Of a DNA stretch of 64,000 nucleotides, positions 34,057 through 42,251 are shown one piece after another (the first letter of the stretch is position 1; each line of letters opens with the position of its first letter). Made by a program: the position numbers and the translations under genes. Source of the stretch: a virus. The stretch is taken from positions 62,001-126,000 of IMG/VR virus record IMGVR_UViG_3300032224_001676. The stretch is one strand, 5' to 3'. Below the pieces are notes generated by a model. That model ran no database searches, was not told where the DNA came from, and was given only the letters and a program-made list of their open reading frames with translations.

Positions 34057-34971
34057 TTATAAAAGGATTTTATTTTGATCTACTCTGTTTAAGTGCATAA
34101 CCATGCAACTTAAAGCAGCGCCACTTTTAGCGTACTCACTAATGTTAAAAAATACAGGTTCTAAACCTAATTTGTAACATATTTTCTCCATAAAGTCAAT
34201 TTTTGCTTTCTCACCATCATACCATTCATGACCTTTATCTAATTCATGAATAAATGAACTACCTAAAACCATATTACCATACCGTACAGCATTTGTAACA
34301 TCATAATAATGAATATGTTCAGGTACGTCTATAATGTTAGTATACTGTTCTATTAACTTAATTTCTTCGGGTTCGTAGAAGTCGGTGCAAATTAATGTGT
34401 CTTCGCTTGTTAACGGGAATATAGAGCAATCTAAATGATATAAATAATCATCTACCATTTCTACTTTGATAATATTCATATCAAAGTTTTTCTCCATCCA
34501 CTCATATGCTTTAATATCTGAGCGAATACCGTAACCACCGATGTAAACATTATCATGTAGGTATTTTAAATCTGCTTCACCTTCCCATTTGTGTGGGCTA
34601 ATGTAAGTATCATAACCCATCATATTAAAGAATTTTTCACCTACATATTCTTCACCTTGTCTTGGCTCTGAAGTATAATTAGATAGTAAAATAGTGTTTT
34701 TATCTGTGATATGGGGTAATTGTAGTCCTAAATTTGCTACATATACTTGATCTTGGAAATTGCCTTCATTAGGCAATAGATATACTAAGGCACCTGCAGA
34801 TATAAAGTTATAAACATCCATAAACTGTTTATATGCTTTTCTTTTATCTACTTTTAATTCTTCGGGGCTTAGTTCTTGCATCCAAATATTATTTGGATTA
34901 GATGTGTCTAATGTAAAAGGAAAATTCATTACATAAGACGGAACATTTAGTTGTGACGGGGTTTCTTTCAT
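34057..34971 (-). CDS. Amidinotransferase/DDAH-fold enzyme (guanidino-group hydrolase or transferase)
   Basis: The 304-aa protein matches the alpha/beta-propeller amidinotransferase family. QDQVYVANLGL (about 73-83) is the substrate-loop segment. PHKWEGEADLKYL (126-138) supplies the Glu/Asp. LYHLDCSIFPLT (177-188) has H179 and D181. GAALSCMVMHLNR (284-296) carries the nucleophile Cys, C289. This Cys-His-Glu/Asp set fits dimethylarginine dimethylaminohydrolase or glycine amidinotransferase-like enzymes; arginine deiminase is less likely from length. The substrate in a phage setting is unknown. It is the first gene after the capsid terminator and has no late-type motif upstream. Confidence 0.72.
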   Translation of the reverse strand: MKETPSQLNVPSYVMNFPFTLDTSNPNNIWMQELSPEELKVDKRKAYKQFMDVYNFISAGALVYLLPNEGNFQDQVYVANLGLQLPHITDKNTILLSNYTSEPRQGEEYVGEKFFNMMGYDTYISPHKWEGEADLKYLHDNVYIGGYGIRSDIKAYEWMEKNFDMNIIKVEMVDDYLYHLDCSIFPLTSEDTLICTDFYEPEEIKLIEQYTNIIDVPEHIHYYDVTNAVRYGNMVLGSSFIHELDKGHEWYDGEKAKIDFMEKICYKLGLEPVFFNISEYAKSGAALSCMVMHLNRVDQNKILL

Positions 34972-35038
34972 TATATACTTTATTTTAATATAAATATAAG
35001 TAAAGACCTACTAAATATAAAACATATATAAGAAAAAT

Positions 35039-35064
35039 AAAAAAAGGCCGGATAAAATCCGGCC
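35039..35064 (-). terminator. Rho-independent terminator after major capsid gene
   Basis: Coding-strand stem GGCCGGAT, loop TTT, stem ATCCGGCC, then seven T residues. It lies 23 bases after the gp23 stop. It separates the very abundant capsid message from the metabolic cassette. Confidence 0.92.
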
Positions 35065-35087
35065 TCTTTTAAATTATAATACTAAGA

Positions 35088-36785
35088 TTATAGAGCGTTC
35101 AATCCGCTAACATAGATCTTACCATAGAATTCAGGACGTAACATCTTCTTAGCAAAGCGAGTCAATAAACCTTTACGTGGAGTGAAGGTGTTTGGATCGT
35201 ACACTAGAGGAGTCATGATCAATGGAATGTATGGAGCGAATACAGCACCTGCTTCTAAGAACTGAGTTCCACGGAATCCTAATAAGATTGTGTTTTCAGT
35301 CATATAAGGGTTTTTGTAAACTTTATAGCGACCGTTTAATTGGCCAGCTTTTTGTACACCAAACGCATATTCCATTTGAGCCACATCACCATTGTTGCTA
35401 GAAGCAAATCCTGGGATTGATTCTAAAATTGTAGCTACAGTTGGAGAACATACTAAGAAATTTGCTCCACCACGCATTGTCAACTGGTGAATTTTGTTAC
35501 TTAACTTTTGGATCTTAGTACCAAGAGTTTGGAACCATTGACCTTGAGTGTTGTAATATCCGTTTTGAGTAGTTGAAGTTGGGAAATCAAATCCGTTTGT
35601 GTTTGCTGGGTTATAAACACCGTTGTTCAATACTGTCCAGTACTCAGTACCTGCAGCTGCGTCTTCGATCAACATATCTAAGATTTCAAGGTCAATCTCT
35701 AAAGAGATATACTCGCTCATAATGTTAGTCAATTCTGCTTCAGCATCCAAGTTTTGGTAAGCATTTAAATCTTGAGCAAACTCAGGAGTCCAAACTGCTT
35801 TTAACTTTTTAGTCTTAGCTGTGATAGCTTGTGACTGCATGCTAACGTTAATCTCTGGGATAACGATAGTAGAGTTACTTTCAACGTTAGGTGTTGAGTA
35901 AGAAACTGCTGGAGTATCTTCGAAATCACCACGCTTATTATCAGATGTTAACTTGTTATACTCAACAACGTAAGATCCAGTACCGCTTTGGAAGAAATCG
36001 TTTGCAGTTGAACCAGTTACATAGAAAGTAATTGTGTTGTTAGTGTAATCATAAGTTGTAAACGCTGGTAAGTTTTTAGAAGTGTTATTACTAGAGTAAG
36101 AACCAGATACTACTACGAAACCACGAACAGCATCGATATCGAAGTTAGCTAAAGTTGTAGTAGCGCTAGTTACAACAAGTTGAATGATTTGGCTAGCAGC
36201 AGCAGAAGCTGATAAAGATGAATCGAAGTTCACGTTAGACCAAGACGCTACACGTGCAGTTGCAGATGAACCAGAAAGTACAGTTACAGACTGAGAGAAT
36301 TGGTTGGTAGAATATGTGAAACGACCAGCACCATACAAACCACCAACTGGGTTAGGAGTTGCGAATGGATATTGGCTTCCAGTAGTACCATATACAGATC
36401 CGTTTTTGTTAAATGGGTTCTTATCGGTACCATATTGGAAATCTAAATAGAATACAAGACCAGAAGGTAAGTTCATTGGTTGAACGCTAACGAATTCTTT
36501 CGCTGCGATTTGTCCAAATACCTTACGTACTAATGGCAATGCGATTCCAGCCCACTGCTCACCTTGTCCTACTGTGAAAGTAGCACCGGTTCCAGTTTGA
36601 GAGCTTTCGATTACTAATTGTTTTGCTTGGTTTTCAAGCATAAGGGCCATGTTATTTTTGTTAGTTTCGTTGTCGATACCTTCTAACAAACCTGTTTTGG
36701 TCCATTTGTTTGCTAACTTGGCTGAATCACTTTGAAGTGACTTCCATGGATTAGCAGACTCTAATAGGGATTGAATTGAGTTCAT
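35088..36785 (-). CDS. gp23: Major capsid protein, gp23-like
   Basis: The 565-aa protein has the gp23 pattern. It shows a helical N-terminal propeptide with NKNNMALMLENQAK, then IALPLVRKVFGQIAAKEFVS and VQPMNLPSGLVFYLDFQYG. A C-terminal block has ANFLVCSPTVATILESIPGF, YKNPYMTENTILLGFRG and YGKIYVSGLNAL. T4 gp23 is 521 aa and is cleaved by gp21 at an I/L-x-E site. TGLLE (31-35) and LLE near residue 9 are candidate sites here. A Ser/Thr-rich insertion sits at about 150-290. It follows the scaffold gene, as in T4. Confidence 0.95.
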   Translation of the reverse strand: MNSIQSLLESANPWKSLQSDSAKLANKWTKTGLLEGIDNETNKNNMALMLENQAKQLVIESSQTGTGATFTVGQGEQWAGIALPLVRKVFGQIAAKEFVSVQPMNLPSGLVFYLDFQYGTDKNPFNKNGSVYGTTGSQYPFATPNPVGGLYGAGRFTYSTNQFSQSVTVLSGSSATARVASWSNVNFDSSLSASAAASQIIQLVVTSATTTLANFDIDAVRGFVVVSGSYSSNNTSKNLPAFTTYDYTNNTITFYVTGSTANDFFQSGTGSYVVEYNKLTSDNKRGDFEDTPAVSYSTPNVESNSTIVIPEINVSMQSQAITAKTKKLKAVWTPEFAQDLNAYQNLDAEAELTNIMSEYISLEIDLEILDMLIEDAAAGTEYWTVLNNGVYNPANTNGFDFPTSTTQNGYYNTQGQWFQTLGTKIQKLSNKIHQLTMRGGANFLVCSPTVATILESIPGFASSNNGDVAQMEYAFGVQKAGQLNGRYKVYKNPYMTENTILLGFRGTQFLEAGAVFAPYIPLIMTPLVYDPNTFTPRKGLLTRFAKKMLRPEFYGKIYVSGLNAL

Positions 36786-36813
36786 TTGTTTATTAATTTG
36801 GTTTTGTTTTTAA

Positions 36814-37857
36814 TTAGTTAATTCCAGCTAATCTTTGCATACGAGCAAATACTTCGTTGGATTCAATTATTGGTTTTTTAGGGGCCATACCCATTGCTTT
36901 TGAAGCTGAACCTAATGACTCTTTAATTGGGGATTTTTTCTCAATTGAGGTATTTAATCCTTCAGATAAAGTTTCATATACTAGTTTAACTTCTTTTACA
37001 GAACTCGCTTTATCAAATGTTGATAATACTTTTATTTTTTGTGTTTCAGATAAGTTTTTAGCTTTGAAAATCTTATTAGTGTAAAGTAATTTAGCATTTA
37101 ATAAATTAACTTCATCTAATTCGTTTTTCAATTCATTTAATGAATCCATAGCTTCTTGAAGATCTTTTTTCAACTTTTTAGATTCTTTGTCTTCTTCATC
37201 TTTCTCTTTTTCTTCTTTATCTTTCATAGCTTTTTTCTTGTTTTTCTTTTCTAAAAGCTCGATTTCAGCAAGAAGTTCGTTAAGATCGATTTCGTCAACA
37301 ACCTCTGTTTCAGTTTCCTCTTCTTCTTCTTCACCCATGTCATCATCACCCATCTCCATTTCATCATCACCAGCTTCTTTAGATTTTAATTTAGCAGCTT
37401 CTTCAGCTGAAGTTAAACCTAAATCAACCATGATATCAACTACAAGCTCTTTAAGATCTTCAGCTGATAAGTCTTCAATATCAAAATCTTCTTCAGATTC
37501 TTCTTTATCTTCGTTTTCGTAGAGACCTTCAGTTTCTTCTTCTTCTTCTAATGCTTCATCGGCTTCTTCGTCGATTTTATTTGAATTTTCAGATTCTTCT
37601 AGTTCAGCTAACTCACGTAAGATTTCTTCAAGATCCATCTCTGTAGCGTCATTTTGAGTTTCATCCTGCATTTCGTCTTTCATTTCGTCCTCTTCTAAAT
37701 AATCTTCGTTTTCAGCTAGTGTTTCTAACTTTGCAGCGAACATTGATTTAAGATGTGGAGTAAATGCTTCTTCGAGTGCAGCTTTTGCGCTTTCTATAGC
37801 TGTTTCTTTAACGGCTCTAGCGTCAGCGATTGCTTCTTTAAACAAGGTTTTACTCAT
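36814..37857 (-). CDS. gp22: Prohead core scaffold protein, gp22-like
   Basis: This 347-aa protein sits just before the capsid gene and is extremely acidic in its middle (about 55-220, many EEEE and DDE runs). Lys-rich coiled-coil helices follow (about 205-260). It starts MSKTLFKEAIADARAV and ends EVFARMQRLAGIN. Size, charge and position between gp21 and gp23 match the T4 core protein gp22, which is degraded by gp21 during maturation. The C-terminal MQRLAGI motif recurs in three other proteins here. A rare strong Shine-Dalgarno site lies 8 bases upstream. Confidence 0.85.
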   Translation of the reverse strand: MSKTLFKEAIADARAVKETAIESAKAALEEAFTPHLKSMFAAKLETLAENEDYLEEDEMKDEMQDETQNDATEMDLEEILRELAELEESENSNKIDEEADEALEEEEETEGLYENEDKEESEEDFDIEDLSAEDLKELVVDIMVDLGLTSAEEAAKLKSKEAGDDEMEMGDDDMGEEEEEETETEVVDEIDLNELLAEIELLEKKNKKKAMKDKEEKEKDEEDKESKKLKKDLQEAMDSLNELKNELDEVNLLNAKLLYTNKIFKAKNLSETQKIKVLSTFDKASSVKEVKLVYETLSEGLNTSIEKKSPIKESLGSASKAMGMAPKKPIIESNEVFARMQRLAGIN

Positions 37858-37865
37858 TTGTTTTT

Positions 37866-37871
37866 CTCCTC
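37866..37871 (-). promoter_or_regulatory. Strong Shine-Dalgarno site for the scaffold gene
   Basis: The coding strand reads GAGGAGAAAAACAA before the ATG. Most genes in this window have no such purine-rich site, so the scaffold gene seems tuned for high initiation. Confidence 0.75.
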
Positions 37872-38005
37872 AATTAATTTGTTTTGGAAATACGTTTATT
37901 AAGAAACGTAATAGATAATTAGTTAATAGATACTGCATAGACGAGCAGTATATTCTAATATACATATATGAGGATTCTTTAAAATTGCACATGGATGAAA
38001 AAGAA

Positions 38006-38051
38006 ATGCCTCTCTTTCGAGAGGCATCAATCCTAAAATACTATTTTAGGA
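38006..38051 (-). terminator. Double-hairpin terminator after the 153-aa gene
   Basis: In transcription order there is a TCCTAAAATA/TATTTTAGGA inverted repeat (38031-38051). It is followed by an ATGCCTCTC stem with a GAAA loop (38006-38027) and a TTTCTTTTTC tract. It closes the transcript that includes gp21. The following 140 bases to the scaffold start hold no gene; they probably contain a scaffold promoter, but no strong box was recognised. Confidence 0.85.
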
Positions 38052-38055
38052 GAGG

Positions 38056-38517
38056 TTATCTATCCATTTCTTGTTGATGTCTTAACCATTTAAATAAATA
38101 TTTTTGTTTATCAAGTGGTAGTAGTTTAAAACCAGGTTCATCTTCTAAACCTTCTATATAAGCTGGTCCGTTTTCTGGGTTGTATTTAGCGAATAATTCA
38201 TCATAGGTTAATATTTTTTTAGACTCTGTGTCTTCAGATTCTGTAACGTTTTTAGATTTATCCATCCAAAAGTTTTCTTCTTCGATACCACTATTAAGTT
38301 TACTAATGTATGATTTTAATACATTTATAAATGATTCAAGTCTTTTAATTCTTTCCTCAGAAGTAATTTTTTTACTTAATCTAAGATCTTTAGCTAGATA
38401 AGAATCATAAAAATCATTTAATGCTGATTCAATTGAAGCAAATTCTGGGGTTGAAGTTTCTTTTAAAACTTTTTTTAATTCTTCTTTGATGATTTGTTTT
38501 AGTCGTAATTTATTCAT
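38056..38517 (-). CDS. Probable head-core protein with LKQIIKEEL N-terminal helix
   Basis: The 153-aa protein begins MNKLRLKQIIKEELKKVLKE, an amphipathic helix shared with many proteins of the 38-46 and 57-63 kb regions. The rest is helical (ESFINVLKSYISKLNSG) and ends with KYLFKWLRHQQEMDR. No domain is recognised. Its location between gp21 and gp22 suggests a prohead core or internal protein. It is followed by a strong terminator. Confidence 0.55.
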   Translation of the reverse strand: MNKLRLKQIIKEELKKVLKETSTPEFASIESALNDFYDSYLAKDLRLSKKITSEERIKRLESFINVLKSYISKLNSGIEEENFWMDKSKNVTESEDTESKKILTYDELFAKYNPENGPAYIEGLEDEPGFKLLPLDKQKYLFKWLRHQQEMDR

Positions 38518-38521
38518 AATT

Positions 38522-39136
38522 TTACCAAACAGGACAAGTACCTTGTGAACAAAGTATGTCGGTTATTAATGAGTTAACTTTAGAGTATTTATTAAAAGAT
38601 TTAGCATTTAAACCCTCATTCATCATTCCTCCAGTTGGAGCCATATATGAGCCGGGGTTTGATGGTGTTGAAACAAAATCCCAACATAATAATTCAAAAT
38701 CATCTTGTACTTCCATCAATTCACCCATTTGTTTTAGTGAACCCATACCGCGAGATGAAACACCTACAGGTATATTATTTTGAAATAATGATGTTAATAT
38801 GTTACCAGATGGAGTAGGTAATAGTTCAATCATTCCTATTACATTATCACCATCCCACCATATGTCTTTTATATTATGAGATACATTTTTTAAATTGATA
38901 ATAGATGAATCTGGGTGGTCTAACTCGCCTAATGCTCGGTTAGTTTTAACATTTTCCATGTATTTACCAATTTCACGTTCCCATAAATCTTTTGAATAGT
39001 AACGACCGTTACCATTTTTAACTTCAGCTGTAGCTAAGATACCCTTAACAAGCAAGTTCCCACTCTTACTTTTACCTTCAGCAAGTTGTACAGGTGTAGC
39101 TGTAAATGTTTGGGTTTCAATTAGTACTTGTTTCAT
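38522..39136 (-). CDS. gp21: Prohead protease, gp21-like
   Basis: The 204-aa protein is an S77/herpes-assemblin-type serine protease. It has a GELDHP segment with H74, VGVSSRGMG with catalytic S127/S128, and CWDFVSTPSNPG at about 151-162. These match the gp21 active-site blocks. gp21 cleaves scaffold, capsid and internal proteins at I/L-x-E sites during head maturation. T4 gp21 is 212 aa. Located upstream of the scaffold gene. Several internal proteins here show ITE or LTE sites that could be its targets. Confidence 0.92.
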   Translation of the reverse strand: MKQVLIETQTFTATPVQLAEGKSKSGNLLVKGILATAEVKNGNGRYYSKDLWEREIGKYMENVKTNRALGELDHPDSSIINLKNVSHNIKDIWWDGDNVIGMIELLPTPSGNILTSLFQNNIPVGVSSRGMGSLKQMGELMEVQDDFELLCWDFVSTPSNPGSYMAPTGGMMNEGLNAKSFNKYSKVNSLITDILCSQGTCPVW

Positions 39137-40854
39137 TATACTGATCTAGCGTCTTTAGTTCCTGGTATTTCTGTTGCTCCGCTTTTCTTTAAGGCAGATA
39201 CGCTTGCATTACTAGAAGCTACTACTGGGGCTGCGTTTGGGTCTTTTGGTTTAAATAAAGATTCATCCATTTCTTTGTCTTTCTTTTCACCACCTAGTTT
39301 CTTTTTAGCTGTTTCTAATTTTTCAATTTCTTTTTTTAATTCTTTTACTTTTTTAGGGTTAACAGAATCTTCTTCAAGTTCAGTTAAAGTGGTTAATGCT
39401 TTAAGTTTTTTCTTACGCATGTTTATTTCTTTATCAATTTTAACACGCATTGCTTTATTTTTAGCATCCTCACCAGCTTCTTCAATATGTTTCATATCAA
39501 GTTCTTCTTTGATAAGATAAGAAACTATTGAACGAAATTTTTGCTCATACATGCTTGGATTAGCACCTAAATCTCTTAGGTCTGGGTTTTCGTCATCCCA
39601 TTGGTAACTTTGATTATACATGTCATCATCGTAGTTATCTAAGTCATTAGCAAACTCATCATCCATAAACATGTCTTCACGGTTATTAATTTCTTCACCG
39701 TTTTCGTAACTACATACTGTGGTGTCACTATCATACCAATCAGATATTTCGTATCCGTTATCGGTTTTATTTACATGCTGAGTGTATCCTTCTTTAGAAT
39801 TTTCTTGTGCTTCTTTTTTAGCTGCTTCTAAATCGTTCATGTTAGATTCAGTTAATCCAGCTGCGAATGGAGTTGTTATTTTATAGTCTCCGTTTCCTAC
39901 TTTAGCTATAGGTAAATTTACCTTATGCATTGGTTCTCCATTTACTACAACAGTTTTATTATCAAAATTATTTTTAATTAAATTAATAATTTCATTTGAT
40001 AATTTGTCTTGTACTTTTTTAAGCATTGGAGGTAAATTACGAACGTCTTGACGACCTCTATGTATAGCAGCAAATACCGGTGGTAATTTAGCTGAGATAT
40101 ACATTTCTATACCTGCTGGTGAATTAACCATTTTGATAAGACCTGGAAAGGCGTTAGCTGCTTCTTTAGGAAGCATATAGAATGAAGGAATAAATCGTTT
40201 TCCACCACTACCTTTTTGTGGGAGGATATGGATAATTTCTTCTAATTCATCATTCATAGACTCTTTTAGTTTAACAGGTTCCATTCCAGATGATTTATAT
40301 TTACCTTTTGCTTCTTTTGGAGTACCTAAAGCTGGTGCTTCAGTTGTGTATCCTAATCCCTTAGTTCCAAATTGACCATCTTTAACATAATGTTGGTTAT
40401 CTTTAGCTAAATTTTTAGCTACAATAGCTTTTAACTCATCAACACTTTTATCTTTGTTTTTAGGATCTTTCATTTCATCATAATATCCAATTAAAAACTC
40501 TTGTCCGTAAACATTATCAATATTTTTAGGATCTTTATAATCGAAACCACGTGTTTCCATATCGGTTACATCTTTAGTAGGTTTCTTTTCTTCAGCTTTT
40601 GCTTCTTTTTCTTCTTTAAGAGTATTTATATTTTCACTAAAAATAGAAAACCAATCTGGTGTTCTACCTTTAGTAACAACACCACCAATTCCTTCGCTGA
40701 TAACGCTTTTGCTTTTTAGAATATTGATGGCGTCATTATATGATGTATATTGGTTAACATATTCAGGAAATAAGTTACGAACAGACTTCATAAAAACGTC
40801 TTTGTTACCTTTACCTTCTTTAAGTAGGTTGTATTGTTCTTGTATTGTTTTCAT
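39136..40854 (-). CDS. Probable prohead core / internal head protein (572 aa)
   Basis: This 572-aa protein begins MKTIQEQYNLLKEGKG, somewhat like the T4 capsid-targeting peptide MKTYQEFI. It contains a conserved central part (YMLPKEAANAFPGLIKMVNS, FAAIHRGRQDVRNLP) and a Lys/Glu-rich coiled-coil C terminus. Candidate gp21 sites I/L-x-E occur at ISEG, LKES and LTES. It is encoded between gp20/gp17 and gp21, so it is most likely a head-core or packaged protein. No enzyme motif recognised; acidic Asp/Asn-rich stretch at about 385-435. Confidence 0.55.
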   Translation of the reverse strand: MKTIQEQYNLLKEGKGNKDVFMKSVRNLFPEYVNQYTSYNDAINILKSKSVISEGIGGVVTKGRTPDWFSIFSENINTLKEEKEAKAEEKKPTKDVTDMETRGFDYKDPKNIDNVYGQEFLIGYYDEMKDPKNKDKSVDELKAIVAKNLAKDNQHYVKDGQFGTKGLGYTTEAPALGTPKEAKGKYKSSGMEPVKLKESMNDELEEIIHILPQKGSGGKRFIPSFYMLPKEAANAFPGLIKMVNSPAGIEMYISAKLPPVFAAIHRGRQDVRNLPPMLKKVQDKLSNEIINLIKNNFDNKTVVVNGEPMHKVNLPIAKVGNGDYKITTPFAAGLTESNMNDLEAAKKEAQENSKEGYTQHVNKTDNGYEISDWYDSDTTVCSYENGEEINNREDMFMDDEFANDLDNYDDDMYNQSYQWDDENPDLRDLGANPSMYEQKFRSIVSYLIKEELDMKHIEEAGEDAKNKAMRVKIDKEINMRKKKLKALTTLTELEEDSVNPKKVKELKKEIEKLETAKKKLGGEKKDKEMDESLFKPKDPNAAPVVASSNASVSALKKSGATEIPGTKDARSV

Positions 40855-41363
40855 TTTTGTTTAGGTTGGAAAAGTTCAATTAAATCATCTAAATATTCTT
40901 TAGCAGTGCTAGTACTATATTTTATATCGTATGATGGGTTTTCTTTATAATAATTTATAGTGTCATATTTAGCTTTAACTAATAAGTCTTTTAAATTGTT
41001 TAGTTGGGCTTCTATTTGATCATAATCTCCAATTTTCCCAGCTATATGTTTTTTAAGTTTTTCATCTTCAATATTTAAACTATTAACATAGTCGTCTATA
41101 TTGAATTTAGCATCTGACCCTTCTTCATTTACCCACAATTTTTTAGTATCAACAGCTTTAGAATTTTTAGCTAATTTTTCTGAGTTAACTAATTTATAAC
41201 CTGCTTTAAAATATTGGTTAGCGTTTTTAGCTGTGTTTTTCTTTTTAACAATAGGTGTAGCAGTAGCAATCCCAGACCCAGGAGTGTAAGAGGCACCAGT
41301 GCCTGTGGCACTCATCTCTTTCACTACAGATCGTATTACTGCTTTTAGTTTTTCACTTAACAT
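40851..41363 (-). CDS. Probable head-core protein with amphipathic N terminus
   Basis: The 170-aa protein starts MLSEKLKAVIRSVVKEM, a version of the LKQIIKEEL helix, followed by a flexible GTGASYTPGSGIATATP linker. Helical segments fill the remainder. Its start lies 2 bases from the end of the upstream 284-aa gene, and it overlaps the 572-aa gene by 4 bases. The small T/G-rich segment after the N-terminal helix resembles prohead-processing junctions. No domain named. Confidence 0.5.
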   Translation of the reverse strand: MLSEKLKAVIRSVVKEMSATGTGASYTPGSGIATATPIVKKKNTAKNANQYFKAGYKLVNSEKLAKNSKAVDTKKLWVNEEGSDAKFNIDDYVNSLNIEDEKLKKHIAGKIGDYDQIEAQLNNLKDLLVKAKYDTINYYKENPSYDIKYSTSTAKEYLDDLIELFQPKQK

Positions 41364-41364
41364 A

Positions 41365-42219
41365 TTAATTAACTTTTTTTAATTCTTCCAATAATTCATA
41401 ATATTGGAGTAAATTAACCATATGATCATTAGTTACATTAGATGTTTTATCTAATTCTTTTAAAAGTGAAAAAACTTCGTCTAATTTTATTTTAGTTACT
41501 TTATCTGATACTGTAATTTTCAACATAGATAATTCGTTTTTTATCTCGTTTATCTTTTGGTTGTAAAATATTTTTAATTTTGGGGTTGAATCAGTTGAGT
41601 TAATAAACTCTTTTAAAACTAATTTTTGATTAGAATTTAAACTATCATATTTAGTATTAAATTTCTCTAAAAGAATTTTATATGTTAAAATACGTATGTC
41701 TTTATCGTGTGAATTAAATTCTTCTATCACTTCGCTTTCTACATTCTTTTTATCTAAATTAGAAGATGTTAAATACTCTAAAAGAGTTATTTTATTATCT
41801 ATAATTTGGTTCAAATTAGGTGAACTATTTTGGGTATAGTTTTCTAATAAAATATATATAGAAGCTTGAGCTTTATAATTAGGCAATTTTGTTTTAAAAA
41901 ATTCATCTATATTATAATACTGTTTTATTTCTTTAATTAAATTATACTTTTGTCTTTTTAGTATAGATTGATTAAGGTGTTTAGCAGATTCTAAAACAGT
42001 ATTTGTTATCATATCTGCTTTACCTTCACTTAAATTAGTATTTTTTAGTAAAGTCTCATATAACTTGTATTCTCTCCCTAATTCTGTTTTAACAAAATGT
42101 TTTTTGAGGATACCAGTAGCCTTTGAGTCTTTATTTGACAAAGTATCTGATGTAATTTGTCTAACGAGTAACTCAAAAAGAATACCCGTATTTTTATATT
42201 TGGAATGTTTAATTTCCAT
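41365..42219 (-). CDS. Helical protein of unknown function between portal and core genes
   Basis: The 284-aa protein is Lys/Asn/Leu-rich and almost all helix. It begins HSKYKNTGILFELLVRQITS (residues 4-23) and ends NLLQYYELLEELKKVN. Its position directly downstream of the portal gene suggests a head-assembly factor. I found no nuclease or ATPase motif and no membrane segment. It has its own late-type element. Confidence 0.5.
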   Translation of the reverse strand: MEIKHSKYKNTGILFELLVRQITSDTLSNKDSKATGILKKHFVKTELGREYKLYETLLKNTNLSEGKADMITNTVLESAKHLNQSILKRQKYNLIKEIKQYYNIDEFFKTKLPNYKAQASIYILLENYTQNSSPNLNQIIDNKITLLEYLTSSNLDKKNVESEVIEEFNSHDKDIRILTYKILLEKFNTKYDSLNSNQKLVLKEFINSTDSTPKLKIFYNQKINEIKNELSMLKITVSDKVTKIKLDEVFSLLKELDKTSNVTNDHMVNLLQYYELLEELKKVN

Positions 42220-42232
42220 TAAGAATTTTTAT

Positions 42233-42240
42233 TATAAATA
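42233..42240 (-). promoter_or_regulatory. Late-type ATATTTATAA element before the 284-aa gene
   Basis: The coding strand reads CATATTTATAATAAAAATTCTTA, then ATG. It is one of the clearest matches to the shared consensus. Confidence 0.5.
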
Positions 42241-42251
42241 TGACGAGACCC

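Noticed and set aside
37872-38005. A hidden gene between the scaffold and the 153-aa gene
   Set aside because: No frame with start and stop of useful length is present; the region looks like leader plus terminator sequence.
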